From NCBI RefSeq assembly GCF_949769195.1, contig NZ_OX458333.1, forward strand, positions 1,984,001-2,048,000: 64,000 bases of DNA, read 5' to 3'. The notes under the pieces are model-generated. The model was not told the origin of the DNA. It worked only from the letters and a program-made list of their open reading frames with translations, and did not search any database. Below are positions 9,176 to 17,676 of the stretch, piece after piece. A program made the position numbers and the translations under genes. How positions within the stretch are numbered: position 1 is the first letter of the stretch; the number at the start of each line of letters is the position of its first letter. The DNA is from Methylocaldum szegediense (GTDB lineage Bacteria > Pseudomonadota > Gammaproteobacteria > Methylococcales > Methylococcaceae).

Positions 9176-9954
9176 ACGAATGGCTTAATGAATTCAGAAC
9201 TATCCTGGTCGACACTCTGCAATCTGTACTCCCGATCATTGGGATACTGTTGCTTTTCCAATTTCTCGTCGTGCGAAGACCCATCTCGCATCCGAGGCAG
9301 ATTTTCGTCGGCTTTTTTTATGTACTGCTGGGAATCACACTATTCGTTTTGGGACTGAAAACAGCGCTGTTCCCTATCGGCGAGCTGATGGCGCAGCAAC
9401 TCACGGAGCCGAGTTTTCTCGGCATCGACCACGATCCGAACCGCGTCCATTGGTACAGCTATATCTGGGTCTATCTGTTTGCCGGCGGTATCGGGTTTGC
9501 CGCGGCCATGGCCGAACCCACTCTCACCGCCGTTGCCATGAAGGCCTCGGAGGTTTCGGCCGGAACCATCAGAGCCTTGCCGTTCCGTGTTGCGGTCGCT
9601 CTGGGCGTCGGCTGTGGACTCGCGCTCGGCACGTTCCGGATCGTCACGGGTGCTCCATTGTACGCTTACATCCTCCCGGGGTACGTGCTCGTGGCGATTC
9701 AAACCGCTTTCGCCCCCAAAATCATCGCTGGGCTCGCCTACGATTCCGGCAACGTCGCCTCATCGACGGTAACGGTGCCCATCGTTACCGCTCTGGGGCT
9801 GGGCCTGGCCGCAGCCGTTCCCGGCCGCAATCCCTTGCTGGACGGCTTCGGTCTGATTGCGTTCACTTGCTTGATCCCTATAATTTACGTGCTTGGTTAC
9901 GCTCAAATCGCCGTTTGGTGGGCACAGCGCGATCAAGCCACTGACATTGAGTGA
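9172..9954 (+). CDS. DUF1538 membrane protein, second subunit
   Basis: This 260-residue membrane protein is a paralogue of the preceding gene. The two share GxGFAAAMAEPTLTAVA, YDSGNVASSTVTVPIVTALG and PGRNPLLDGFGLIAFTCLIP. The paired copies, and the conserved Glu and Asp/Ser patches inside hydrophobic segments, suggest a heteromeric channel or antiporter with two inverted halves; this is inference. The ATG overlaps the upstream stop (ATGA), so translation is coupled. A P-II-like gene starts 12 bp downstream. Confidence 0.85.
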   Translation: MNEWLNEFRTILVDTLQSVLPIIGILLLFQFLVVRRPISHPRQIFVGFFYVLLGITLFVLGLKTALFPIGELMAQQLTEPSFLGIDHDPNRVHWYSYIWVYLFAGGIGFAAAMAEPTLTAVAMKASEVSAGTIRALPFRVAVALGVGCGLALGTFRIVTGAPLYAYILPGYVLVAIQTAFAPKIIAGLAYDSGNVASSTVTVPIVTALGLGLAAAVPGRNPLLDGFGLIAFTCLIPIIYVLGYAQIAVWWAQRDQATDIE

Positions 9955-9966
9955 AGGTAACCTCAT

Positions 9967-10317
9967 ATGCGCTTCAAATTGATCGTCGCCTTCGTGGAAG
10001 ACGACAAGACCGATCTGATACTCAAAACCGCACGCGCACACGGCGCCACCGGCGCCACCGTGATCGCCAACGCTCGAGGAGAAGGACTCAAACGAGCAAA
10101 GACATTCTTTGGACTGAGTCTTGAAAGTCAGAGAGACGTGTTATTGTTCCTGGTCGAGGAACACCTTACCCGGCCTATCCTGGAAGCCATCGGTCGAGCC
10201 GGCAAGTTCGACGAGGCGCCGGGTACCGGTATCGCGCTTCAGATCGACGTGGAGGACGCCGTGGGCGTCACCCATCAGATAAAACAGTTGACCCCCATCG
10301 TCGAGGAGGAACTCTGA
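9967..10317 (+). CDS. P-II-like regulatory protein
   Basis: This 116-residue protein belongs to the P-II (GlnB/GlnK-like) superfamily of trimeric signalling proteins. The N terminus MRFKLIVAFVEDDKTDLILKT and the later ALQIDVEDAVGV strand fit the ferredoxin-like fold. The T-loop region (ANARGEGLKRAKTFFGLSLES) lacks the usual uridylylated tyrosine motif, so classical GlnD control is unlikely. Its place between two membrane proteins and a CBS protein suggests that it gates the DUF1538 transporter in response to a nucleotide or ion. AAGGTAA lies about 6 bases upstream of the ATG. Its stop overlaps the next start (TGATG). Confidence 0.85.
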   Translation: MRFKLIVAFVEDDKTDLILKTARAHGATGATVIANARGEGLKRAKTFFGLSLESQRDVLLFLVEEHLTRPILEAIGRAGKFDEAPGTGIALQIDVEDAVGVTHQIKQLTPIVEEEL

Positions 10318-10721
10318 TGGACAAGAAGCCCATTATCCGGGTCCGGGATGTGATGAAAACGGATTTCGGAACGATCGATGGCATAGCCACCGTCGCCGAA
10401 GCCCTGAAAAAGATGAAGGCGTTGAAGACCTCGGTGCTGGTGGTCAACAAACGGCACGACGACGATGAATACGGCTTGGTCACCGCGGGCGATATCGCTC
10501 GACACGTTTTGGCAAAAGACCGGGCGCCGGACCGGGTCAACGTCTACGAAATCATGAGCAAGCCGGTGATTTCGGTGCACCCTGACATGGACATCCGCTA
10601 CTGTTCGCGGTTGTTCGCGAACCATAATCTGGTGCGCGCCCCGGTACTGGACGGGCGCAATGTCGTGGGCATGATAAGCCCCAATACGCTCGTACTGGAC
10701 GGGCTCTACCAGCTCGTATAA
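10317..10721 (+). CDS. CBS-domain protein
   Basis: This 134-residue protein consists of two CBS motifs: VRDVMKTDFGTIDGIATVAEALKKM and later VYEIMSKPVISVHPDMDIRYCSRLF. CBS pairs usually bind AMP, ATP or S-adenosylmethionine. The gene is the last of the DUF1538-DUF1538-P-II-CBS operon and overlaps the preceding stop by one base (TGATG). It is probably a cytoplasmic regulatory subunit of the transporter. No effector domain is present. Confidence 0.88.
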   Translation: MDKKPIIRVRDVMKTDFGTIDGIATVAEALKKMKALKTSVLVVNKRHDDDEYGLVTAGDIARHVLAKDRAPDRVNVYEIMSKPVISVHPDMDIRYCSRLFANHNLVRAPVLDGRNVVGMISPNTLVLDGLYQLV

Positions 10722-11025
10722 CGAACGTTTCTTTTTCCTCCCCTACACAATCGAGATCGCCGTGCGGGGCTGAGTCACGACCGTGCTTTTCCGATACGAG
10801 GACGGAAAGTTATCCACTGTCAAGACTTGACAGGATTCCGAGCAGGATATTCGCGGATACTGGCCTGTCGAAAAATGAGTGATTCCTGGTTTCTCAACAA
10901 GCCGATAGCACTGAAATCAAACACTTATCGTTGGATACCCACCCGGCGAAAGCGCCTGAGCAAAACTTGGCCAGACGAACGTAACGCCTGGAAAACTTTG
11001 GATACCTCAGGTTTTATCCCAATAT

Positions 11026-11060
11026 TTATCCACAGACTTGTCCAAGGATTCTGTGGATAG
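11026..11060. promoter_or_regulatory. Paired DnaA-box-like inverted repeat
   Basis: TTATCCACA (11026-11034) faces TGTGGATAG (11052-11060), giving perfect arms TATCCACAGA/TCTGTGGATA around a 13-bp spacer that itself contains CTTGTCCAAG. TTATCCACA is the strong consensus DnaA box. A near match, TTATCCACT, lies at 10810-10818. It could bind DnaA or simply fold as a hairpin. There is no dnaA or dnaN gene nearby, so it need not be an origin. Confidence 0.45.
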
Positions 11061-11193
11061 GCGGTCCCGTTTCGTAACGGGTCGAGTGACGACATGTTCA
11101 GGCCACAAAAACGTTTTGGGCTTAGGTTCGCTAGATAAAGCCAACGGTTTTTCCCGGCCTACAAGCCGATAGACCGGTAGTAGGCCGAAACAT

Positions 11194-11238
11194 GCCCTTC
11201 GACTCGGCTCAAGCCAGGCTTGTCGAACGTTCTCCTGA
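11194..11238. repeat. REP-like repeat unit
   Basis: GCCCTTCGACTCGGCTCAAG is followed by GCTTGTCGAACGTTCTCCTGA. Both are degenerate versions of the GCCCTTCGACAxxCTCAGGAC unit seen at 2161-2241. It lies between converging transcripts, as REP units often do. Confidence 0.5.
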
Positions 11239-11281
11239 GATTGTGGAAAGGTGGAAAGGAATCTATCTGTTCGGAGCACCC

Positions 11282-12904
11282 TTAATGTCCTCCGCCAGCC
11301 CCTTGGTCCGTCGATACTTTATTGACCAGAGGCATCAGCACTAGGGATGCGAAAAAGATAACCGCCAGCAGCCGGAACAAATCGTTGGCGGCCATGACCT
11401 CGGCTTCTCGTACCACCCAGCCGAAAAACTGCTTGAGCGCCGCTTTTTCATTGTCCTGCAAGGGAAACCCGGCCATTTGCGCCTGTAGATTGGCGATCAA
11501 GGTTTCGGCTTCGTGCGAACCAGCCGTGACGGATTCCCGTAATGCCGCGTAATGTTCTTTGATATAACGAATTTTCAGGGAACTGGCGACGGCGATACCG
11601 ATCGCCCCGCCCAAGTTGCGCATCAAATTGAACAGCCCGCTGGCATTCTTCACCGCCTCCGGCGGCAGGGTACCGAGGGCTAGGCCGCTGATCGGCAAGA
11701 AACAGAACATCAGAGCGAAACCTTCTACGGCTTGCGGCCAGAAAAATTCCCAATAGCCGGATTCGGCGGTCAAACTGCCGTTCATCCAGGCGCCAGTTCC
11801 GTAGAGCGCCAGTCCGCTGGCCAGCATCAAGCGCGAATCCAATACTTTGGCCAAAGGACCGGCAACAAAGGCGGACACCAGTTGAAACAGTCCCGTCACC
11901 ATGATGTATTGACCGATCTGCAGACTGTTGAGCCCCTTGACTCCGGCTAGGTACACCGGGATCAGATAAATCATGGTGTAAAGCCCTAGCCCCAGGATAA
12001 AGCTGAATGTGCAGCCGACAGCGAAATTGCGGTTGCAAAAGGCACGCAGATCGACGATTGGATGGTCAATCGTGAGTTCCCGGTAGAACATGGCGATGCT
12101 GCTGACTGCAGCCAAACCCGCGAAAAACACAATCTCGCCGCTTTCGAACCAATCTTTCCTGGCCCCTTCTTCGAGCACGAATTGCAGGCTGCCAAGGAAA
12201 ACGACGATGTACAGAATGCCGCGGAAGTCGATCCGGTTCAGCAGATCCCATTCTGGCTCATCGATCCGCAGGAACAGCCAGGTCGTTAGGCAGACCAGCA
12301 CCCCGGGAAGAAGATTGATCAGAAACAGTGCCTTCCAGGAAACCGTTTCGGTGAGATAGCCGCCGAACACCGGGCCGGCGGTAGGCGCGACGGTAACCAC
12401 CAGTCCTACAAGTATCGTGATCGCCGGCTGCAGGCGCGGCGGAAACAAGGTATAGATCACTGCGAAAATCGAGGGGATCATGGCCCCGCCGAACAATCCC
12501 TGTAAAGCACGGAACACCACCATCGAGGGCAGGTTCCAGGCGAGCGCACAGAGAAAGCTCATCAACGTAAAACCGCCGCAGGCGAGGACGAACAAATAAC
12601 GGGTCGACAACGCCCGTCCCAGCCATCCGGACAAGGGGATGATCACCACCTCCGCAATCAGATAGGCGGTTTGCACCCAGCCGATCTCGTCCCGTGTCGC
12701 CGAAAGGCCCGCCTGAATCTGTTCCAAGGAACTCGCGACGATCTGAATATCGAGGACGGCCATGAAAACGCCGAAGATCATGCCGGTAAAGCCTATCCAT
12801 TCCGACCGACCAAGTGCGTTTTCCCGGTTCTCTGGGCTCTCGAGTTCCGGCACTTCCGCGGCACCGGTGTCGAGACGGAGATTTTCTGTTGTACTTGCCG
12901 CCAT
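11282..12904 (-). CDS. DHA2-family MFS efflux transporter (EmrB/QacA-like)
   Basis: This 540-residue inner-membrane protein has about 14 hydrophobic segments, the size and topology of drug:H+ antiporter family 2. Motifs seen are VLDIQIVASSLEQIQAGL in the first segment, WVQTAYLIAEVVIIPLSGWL and RALQGLFGGAMIPSIFAVIY, close to EmrB. The N terminus carries about 30 polar residues. No membrane fusion (EmrA) partner is adjacent. The gene diverges from a methyltransferase, with a TetR-type palindrome between them, so it is probably repressed and induced by a ligand. The substrate is unknown. Confidence 0.92.
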   Translation of the reverse strand: MAASTTENLRLDTGAAEVPELESPENRENALGRSEWIGFTGMIFGVFMAVLDIQIVASSLEQIQAGLSATRDEIGWVQTAYLIAEVVIIPLSGWLGRALSTRYLFVLACGGFTLMSFLCALAWNLPSMVVFRALQGLFGGAMIPSIFAVIYTLFPPRLQPAITILVGLVVTVAPTAGPVFGGYLTETVSWKALFLINLLPGVLVCLTTWLFLRIDEPEWDLLNRIDFRGILYIVVFLGSLQFVLEEGARKDWFESGEIVFFAGLAAVSSIAMFYRELTIDHPIVDLRAFCNRNFAVGCTFSFILGLGLYTMIYLIPVYLAGVKGLNSLQIGQYIMVTGLFQLVSAFVAGPLAKVLDSRLMLASGLALYGTGAWMNGSLTAESGYWEFFWPQAVEGFALMFCFLPISGLALGTLPPEAVKNASGLFNLMRNLGGAIGIAVASSLKIRYIKEHYAALRESVTAGSHEAETLIANLQAQMAGFPLQDNEKAALKQFFGWVVREAEVMAANDLFRLLAVIFFASLVLMPLVNKVSTDQGAGGGH

Positions 12905-13033
12905 GGTTTGCTACCGAGTTCTGTTCTCGGTCGCTGTGGTCGAATCGAGCATCAACGCGCCAATTCGGCCGGGAACGAAAACAAGCGGGGATGTTCGATT
13001 AAATATGAAGCGAATGATCACAGCTGCCGTAAT

Positions 13034-13056
13034 CTAAACTAAACGGTTCAGTTTAG
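13034..13056. promoter_or_regulatory. TetR-type operator candidate
   Basis: CTAAACT and AGTTTAG form 7-bp inverted arms around AAACGGTTC. The core resembles the ACTAAACGGTTCAGT-type sites bound by TetR-family repressors. It lies between the divergent MFS efflux gene (start 12904) and the methyltransferase (start 13233), so it could control both. No tetR gene is present in the window. Confidence 0.55.
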
Positions 13057-13232
13057 GATAAGCGGGAACTTTTTGATGCGCAAACAGTTCGTCCCGGTGC
13101 CGAGCGTAGCACTCCACTCCCAAGCGAGGTTTGTTTCGAAACCCGAGCGGCGAATCTCTTCTTTTCCGAAAACGCGCGTGTTAGCCTCGGCTTCGAGAAC
13201 GATTGCGCTTGGTGGCTTAAGGAGTCGGTCGC

Positions 13233-13934
13233 ATGGATACCCACCCCGGAACAGTCTTGGCTCATCGGTTTTTCGCCGGCACCGGCGCTAGCTACGACAC
13301 TGTCGTAAAGCTTTTTACCCTGGGTTGCGATGTTTGGTGGAAAAAAAGAATCGTGGACGCGATCCCCAAAGACGCTTCGTACATCGTCGACCAAGCCTGC
13401 GGGACCGGCATTCTGACGTTCAAGATCGCTCGCCGTTTTCCCTCGTGCCGGGTGACAGGCGTGGAACTGCGGGACGAATACCTGAATATCGCCAAGGAAA
13501 AAGCCCGTGCGTTGAGACTCAAAAATGTGGACTTTTTGCTCGGGAAAGCCGAAGACGTCCGCGTCGACGGCCCCGTCGACTGCATTACCTCCTCATATCT
13601 CGCCAAATACGCAGAGCTTCGAAGTTTGATCCGAAACGCCAAAGCCATGCTCCGCCCCGGGGGCCTGCTCGTGATGCACGACTTCGCCTGTCCCAAAGAT
13701 CCCTGGTTCGCCCGCTTCTGGGCGTTTTACCTCCAAATCCTGCAAACTGTGGGACCAAAGTTCTTCCCGGAATGGAAAACGGTTTTCGACGAACTGCCCT
13801 GCTTTCTCAGACAGACCACGTGGCTGACGGAACTTCCAGAAGTCTTACAGGAAAACGGCTTTTCTCCCGTGCGCACGGAAACGCTGACCTGTGGCGCTTC
13901 GGCATTGGTGACAGCGACGAAATCCGCGGATTGA
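13233..13934 (+). CDS. Class I SAM-dependent methyltransferase (UbiE-like)
   Basis: This 233-residue soluble enzyme has the Rossmann methyltransferase fold. Motif I is YIVDQACGTGILT (about residues 48-60), the acidic loop is VTGVELRDEY, and the post-motif region is AMLRPGGLLVMHDFACPKD. The overall pattern is closest to UbiE/MenG-like enzymes that methylate quinones or lipids, but the substrate is not proven. GGAG lies about 9 bases before the ATG at 13233. Its stop lies 3 bp from the stop of a convergent polyprenyl synthase gene, with a UbiA-like gene beyond. This is the main reason to suspect prenyl-lipid modification. Confidence 0.82.
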   Translation: MDTHPGTVLAHRFFAGTGASYDTVVKLFTLGCDVWWKKRIVDAIPKDASYIVDQACGTGILTFKIARRFPSCRVTGVELRDEYLNIAKEKARALRLKNVDFLLGKAEDVRVDGPVDCITSSYLAKYAELRSLIRNAKAMLRPGGLLVMHDFACPKDPWFARFWAFYLQILQTVGPKFFPEWKTVFDELPCFLRQTTWLTELPEVLQENGFSPVRTETLTCGASALVTATKSAD

Positions 13935-13937
13935 CGC

Positions 13938-14981
13938 TCAAGCTTCGTTAAACATCGCGATAAGCTCCCTCGGAGCCTCGTGAATCATTGCTCTCTCGCG
14001 GGGACCGGCCACAAGTCCAGCAACTTCAAGGCGTGCCAGTTTAAGACGCCTTTCTAACTCCTGCGCCATGCGCCGCCGCATCTCCGCTAAACACTTCGAC
14101 AAAGCCGGCGACAGCACCGAACGTTCTACCGCCAGTAGCGGCGCGATCGCCGATTGCGGATTCGCGCCGAAGCGAACCAGTGCCGGCGCGAGAGCAGCCA
14201 AATCGCCGGCGCAGACGGTGCCGTTCGACAAATGATGTTCGATTTCCTGCAGGTCGTCCGCGATCTGGTAAGCTTCGCCGATCAATAGACCGTAACGATG
14301 GAACGCCTTTCTGACATCCGCGCTAGCACCCGCGGCGATGGCTCCCAACTCGCAGGCGACCCCAAAAAGCACACCGGTCTTGAGGTCGACGATCGCATCG
14401 TAAAGTGTGTCGGACAGGGCCTCGGCACCGAGGCGGCGATTCAGCTCCGACGCATCGATAGGCTCCTGGAATGCGCCCTTGGCGATTCGAGCGATGGCGC
14501 GCGATACTGCCAAGCCGTCATCCGCGCTCAGATCGCTCATCATCTCGATGGCGGACGCAAAGATGACATCTCCCAGGAGCACTGCCCGCCGTGCGCCCGT
14601 TATAGTCCACGCAGCGGGTTTGCCCCGCCGGGTCCGGTCCTGATCCACGAAATCGTCATGGATCAACGTGGCCCCGTGAATCATTTCCACCGCCACGGAT
14701 CTCTGAATCGCGGATGACAGGTCCCCTCCGAGGCTTTCGTTCACCAGACACACCAAGGAACCTCGGATCAGTTTTCCATCCTGAAACAGGCTCCGAAAGG
14801 TCTCATCAGGAGGAACGTGCAGGTCCTGAAAAAGTTCTCGCAAGGTCCGATCGACGGCTTGACTCAGAATCGGCTTGCGCCTTGAGCAATACTCCTTGAA
14901 TCCATTCACGCCGGGCATCCTTTTCAGAATTGGGGAACACCGTTCAAAAGACTCTATGAACTTGGATCGGACCCGAGGCAC
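13938..14981 (-). CDS. Trans-polyprenyl diphosphate synthase
   Basis: This 347-residue enzyme belongs to the IspA/IspB family, which condenses isopentenyl diphosphate onto an allylic diphosphate. The first aspartate motif is intact (HDDFVDQ, with GRRRG-like RTRRGK after it). The second reads YQIADDLQEIE, so the last Asp of DDxxD is Glu. The usual GGKRxRP is altered to DGKLIRGSL. The protein is divergent, so chain length cannot be predicted. It starts with a GTG at 14981; ATG codons near 14918 are alternatives. It lies 33 bp downstream of the UbiA-like gene, probably in the same operon. Confidence 0.85.
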   Translation of the reverse strand: MPRVRSKFIESFERCSPILKRMPGVNGFKEYCSRRKPILSQAVDRTLRELFQDLHVPPDETFRSLFQDGKLIRGSLVCLVNESLGGDLSSAIQRSVAVEMIHGATLIHDDFVDQDRTRRGKPAAWTITGARRAVLLGDVIFASAIEMMSDLSADDGLAVSRAIARIAKGAFQEPIDASELNRRLGAEALSDTLYDAIVDLKTGVLFGVACELGAIAAGASADVRKAFHRYGLLIGEAYQIADDLQEIEHHLSNGTVCAGDLAALAPALVRFGANPQSAIAPLLAVERSVLSPALSKCLAEMRRRMAQELERRLKLARLEVAGLVAGPRERAMIHEAPRELIAMFNEA

Positions 14982-15014
14982 GATTCGCCCCGTATCGAAA
15001 AAAGAAGAACGGCT

Positions 15015-15746
15015 TTAACCCAATAGGCGAAACAGCAAGAGTCCTGTGCCCAATGCGATCACTCCGAGACTGATGCTCTTCAAGATCGTCTCGAAACGCA
15101 GCATCTGGTCCCACTCGGCCCCTGTCAGATCCGGACCGCGCCGCTTGAGCTCCTTGTAGGGACGCGACGCCTTGATCTCGACGAGGCTGAACAAAGCCAT
15201 GGCCAAACCCATGAGAAGCGCGGCGATGGAGACGGTGTTGGTTTGCATCACATAGCCCGCCAAAACCGGCAAAAATCCCCAGGAAAACGCGAACCACCCG
15301 TCGGTATGATAGCGCCCGTCAAACCATTCCAGGTTGTAGGCGAAAACGAAGAATCCCTCGACCAGCGCAATAACAACCAGATTCGGCACGAAACGCACAA
15401 TATAGTAGGCCCCAATCAGATAGGCCGCTGCCAGCGCGCCCCCCGCCATAAGCCACAGAGAACGCTTACCGAATGCATTGCCCCAAGGTTGATCCGACTT
15501 GCTTCCCAACGCGTCCAAGGCATGGGCACCAATGCCTAGCCCCAGAAAATAAATGACGGCAATGGCTGCCACGCGGTCCCAGTGGACATCGACGGCCAGC
15601 ATGGATCCGATCACCGAATAGGACATGACCATCGCGGTGTAGGGGAGGAAAAGCAAGCCTATCGCCCTCCGGAATTTCGGAGATCCGTACTGAGGAACGA
15701 ACCATTCTGACCCCCTGTCCGGCTTCGCTGAATGATCAGGCGTCAA
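15015..15746 (-). CDS. UbiA-like membrane prenyltransferase, divergent
   Basis: This 243-residue protein has about seven hydrophobic segments. Two Asp-bearing loops sit where UbiA prenyltransferases bind prenyl diphosphate and magnesium. The first is GAHALDALGSKSD, in place of the usual NDxxDxxxD, and the second is NLEWFDGRYHTD. The fold assignment is my inference from this pattern and from the polyprenyl synthase directly downstream. The start is a TTG at 15746 with a strong GGAGGA 7 bases upstream. If it is a UbiA enzyme, the loss of Asn and one Asp from the first motif suggests an unusual acceptor or substrate. Confidence 0.6.
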   Translation of the reverse strand: MTPDHSAKPDRGSEWFVPQYGSPKFRRAIGLLFLPYTAMVMSYSVIGSMLAVDVHWDRVAAIAVIYFLGLGIGAHALDALGSKSDQPWGNAFGKRSLWLMAGGALAAAYLIGAYYIVRFVPNLVVIALVEGFFVFAYNLEWFDGRYHTDGWFAFSWGFLPVLAGYVMQTNTVSIAALLMGLAMALFSLVEIKASRPYKELKRRGPDLTGAEWDQMLRFETILKSISLGVIALGTGLLLFRLLG

Positions 15747-15954
15747 GGTGCATCCTCCTCTTGGTTCGGGTGGATGATAGCCGTTCGGCGCTGGTATCCG
15801 AAAGGTGCCGCTTGAACCGCTTGCCGCGAGCCGGTTACGGAGAGATACTTACTTCAGGGGCAGTTCACCATCTTCCTTAGACCCCAACAAAACGGCACAG
15901 ACGTCCCTTTCGTCGTGCGCGCACGACTATTTCCAACGGATGGAGATCGATCGC

Positions 15955-17568
15955 ATGAAACCGGGAATCACATTTTGTACTTGGATGACATTCGCCGTCC
16001 TGGCGGTGTTTTTTGCCGGGTCCGCCGACGCAGATAACGTTCCCTTAGGTTATCGTTATCCGGATGAAGCGCCGAAACAGGTTGACTCCCCGTTTGCCGA
16101 ACCGCCGGGTTTGCAGGATGCGGTGCAATTCTGGCGTCAGGTCTTCGGGGTGTGGCGTCTGAATCAATTTGCGCTCCACGACAATGTTCATTTGGGAGTC
16201 GTTTACGACGTCATCAAGCTTCCGGACGTCGACGGCAACGGTTTGACGCCGGAGCAAAAATCGTCCGTGGAATGGTACGTCAATGCGCTCAAGGATGAGC
16301 TTCAGGAGTTGGAGGAGCGAGTGCGCTTCGGCGCTCCGTTGAGCGATTCCCAGCAGCGGCTGTTTGATCTTCTGGTTGCCCATGCCGGCGAAGGCGCGAT
16401 TTATGGAGCGAGCCAGCGGGTGCGCAGCCAGCGCGGTCTCCGGGAGCGTTTTCTAAGGGGACTCGAAATCAGCGGCCGTTATGACCGCCTATTCCGCCGG
16501 ATATTCCGCGAGGCCCATCTGCCCGAAGACCTCGCTTTACTTCCCCACGTCGAATCATCCTTCGTGAACCATGCCCAGTCGACTGCTGGAGCCGTCGGCA
16601 TGTGGCAGTTCATGCGCTCGACGGCCCGCCGATGCCTGCATCTGAGCCGGGCTGTCGACGAACGTTTTGACCCGGTGTTCGCCGCACGTGGCGCCGCTCG
16701 CTACCTCGCTCACGCCTATGACGTACTCGGCGACTGGGGCTTGGCCATCACCTCGTACAATCACGGCATAGGCGGTATGGTACGGGCGAGCCGGGAATTC
16801 GGCCCGGATCTCGGCCGAATCGTCCGTTATTATCAGGGACCGGCTTTCGGTTTCGCGTCGCGGAATTTTTATGCCGAATTCCTCGCCGTACGGTCGATCA
16901 TCCAGAACTTGCCGGACTATTTTCCGGAAGGCGTGTCCTTCGAACCGCCACTCAGACACGATCTCCTCCGTCTGACCCGCCCCGTGTCTGTCACCCATCT
17001 GGCCACAGCTCACGGGGTGGAACGGGACACGTTGGCCGCGCTCAACCCGGCGTGGACAACGACTGCGATCAAAGGTCACACTTTGCTTCCCGCGGGCATT
17101 GACGTTTGGCTACCGCGCGGGACCTTAGCAAGCGCCTCGGGATTCTCAGATTATGGGGAACCGGTTCTGATGGCCGGCGGTGACCTACTGCCAGACCAGA
17201 CGCCACAAGCGAGCGAGACCGATGGACGCATCATCACGGCCGGGTTGAGTGATTTCACGGAAGAGTCGGTGAGCGTACGACCACGTTTGCTGGTCGCCCC
17301 GGCACCAGTGCCACCCTCGGATATCGTAAGAACGTCCGCGCACAGAAAAACCGCGGCAAAAACAGCCAATTCCGGACTGAAAGCAAAATCCAAACAGTCG
17401 CCGAAACAAGCAATTCGAATACACACCGTTCGCCGGGGCGAATCGCCGCGTGTGATCGCTGCAAAGTACGGCGTTGGACTCCGTAAACTGCTGACGATCA
17501 ATGCCATCACCAAGCGAACGGTGCTCCGCCCAGGGCAAAAGCTCCGGATTCCGCTCAGTTCCAGCTGA
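15955..17568 (+). CDS. Lytic transglycosylase with C-terminal LysM (MltD-like)
   Basis: This 537-residue exported enzyme would cleave peptidoglycan glycan strands. A signal peptide ends at AGSADA (about residue 24). The SLT catalytic domain carries LALLPHVESSFVNHAQS, with the catalytic Glu in HVESS, then GAVGMWQFM and ITSYNHGIGG. One LysM peptidoglycan-binding repeat lies at the very end (IHTVRRGESPRVIAAKYGV to RPGQKLRIPL). I start it at 15955 (MKPGITF), with GGAG 10 bases upstream and the signal peptide directly following; the frame is open back to 15805. A second, lipoprotein homologue lies at 52902-54620. Confidence 0.9.
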   Translation: MKPGITFCTWMTFAVLAVFFAGSADADNVPLGYRYPDEAPKQVDSPFAEPPGLQDAVQFWRQVFGVWRLNQFALHDNVHLGVVYDVIKLPDVDGNGLTPEQKSSVEWYVNALKDELQELEERVRFGAPLSDSQQRLFDLLVAHAGEGAIYGASQRVRSQRGLRERFLRGLEISGRYDRLFRRIFREAHLPEDLALLPHVESSFVNHAQSTAGAVGMWQFMRSTARRCLHLSRAVDERFDPVFAARGAARYLAHAYDVLGDWGLAITSYNHGIGGMVRASREFGPDLGRIVRYYQGPAFGFASRNFYAEFLAVRSIIQNLPDYFPEGVSFEPPLRHDLLRLTRPVSVTHLATAHGVERDTLAALNPAWTTTAIKGHTLLPAGIDVWLPRGTLASASGFSDYGEPVLMAGGDLLPDQTPQASETDGRIITAGLSDFTEESVSVRPRLLVAPAPVPPSDIVRTSAHRKTAAKTANSGLKAKSKQSPKQAIRIHTVRRGESPRVIAAKYGVGLRKLLTINAITKRTVLRPGQKLRIPLSSS

Positions 17569-17676
17569 CGGTCACACCGCTCGACGGTTTTCTCTGGTAA
17601 CTCACGATGAAAGGAATCAGAGACCGCTCCACCCTTTGGCCTCGACGACCGCTTACTCAGCTCGTCAATGGACAAG

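Larger units (their letters stand above)
10722..11281. other. Noncoding interval with palindromes
   Basis: This 560-bp stretch has no convincing gene. It holds a 17-bp palindrome at 10817-10833 (CTGTCAAG-A-CTTGACAG), DnaA-box-like sequences at 10810 and 11026-11060, and a REP-like unit near 11194-11238. It separates the DUF1538 operon from the converging MFS gene. Confidence 0.5.

Noticed and set aside
11026-11060. Chromosomal replication origin
   Set aside because: DnaA-box-like sequences are present, but dnaA, dnaN, gyrB or gidA and an AT-rich unwinding region are all missing nearby.
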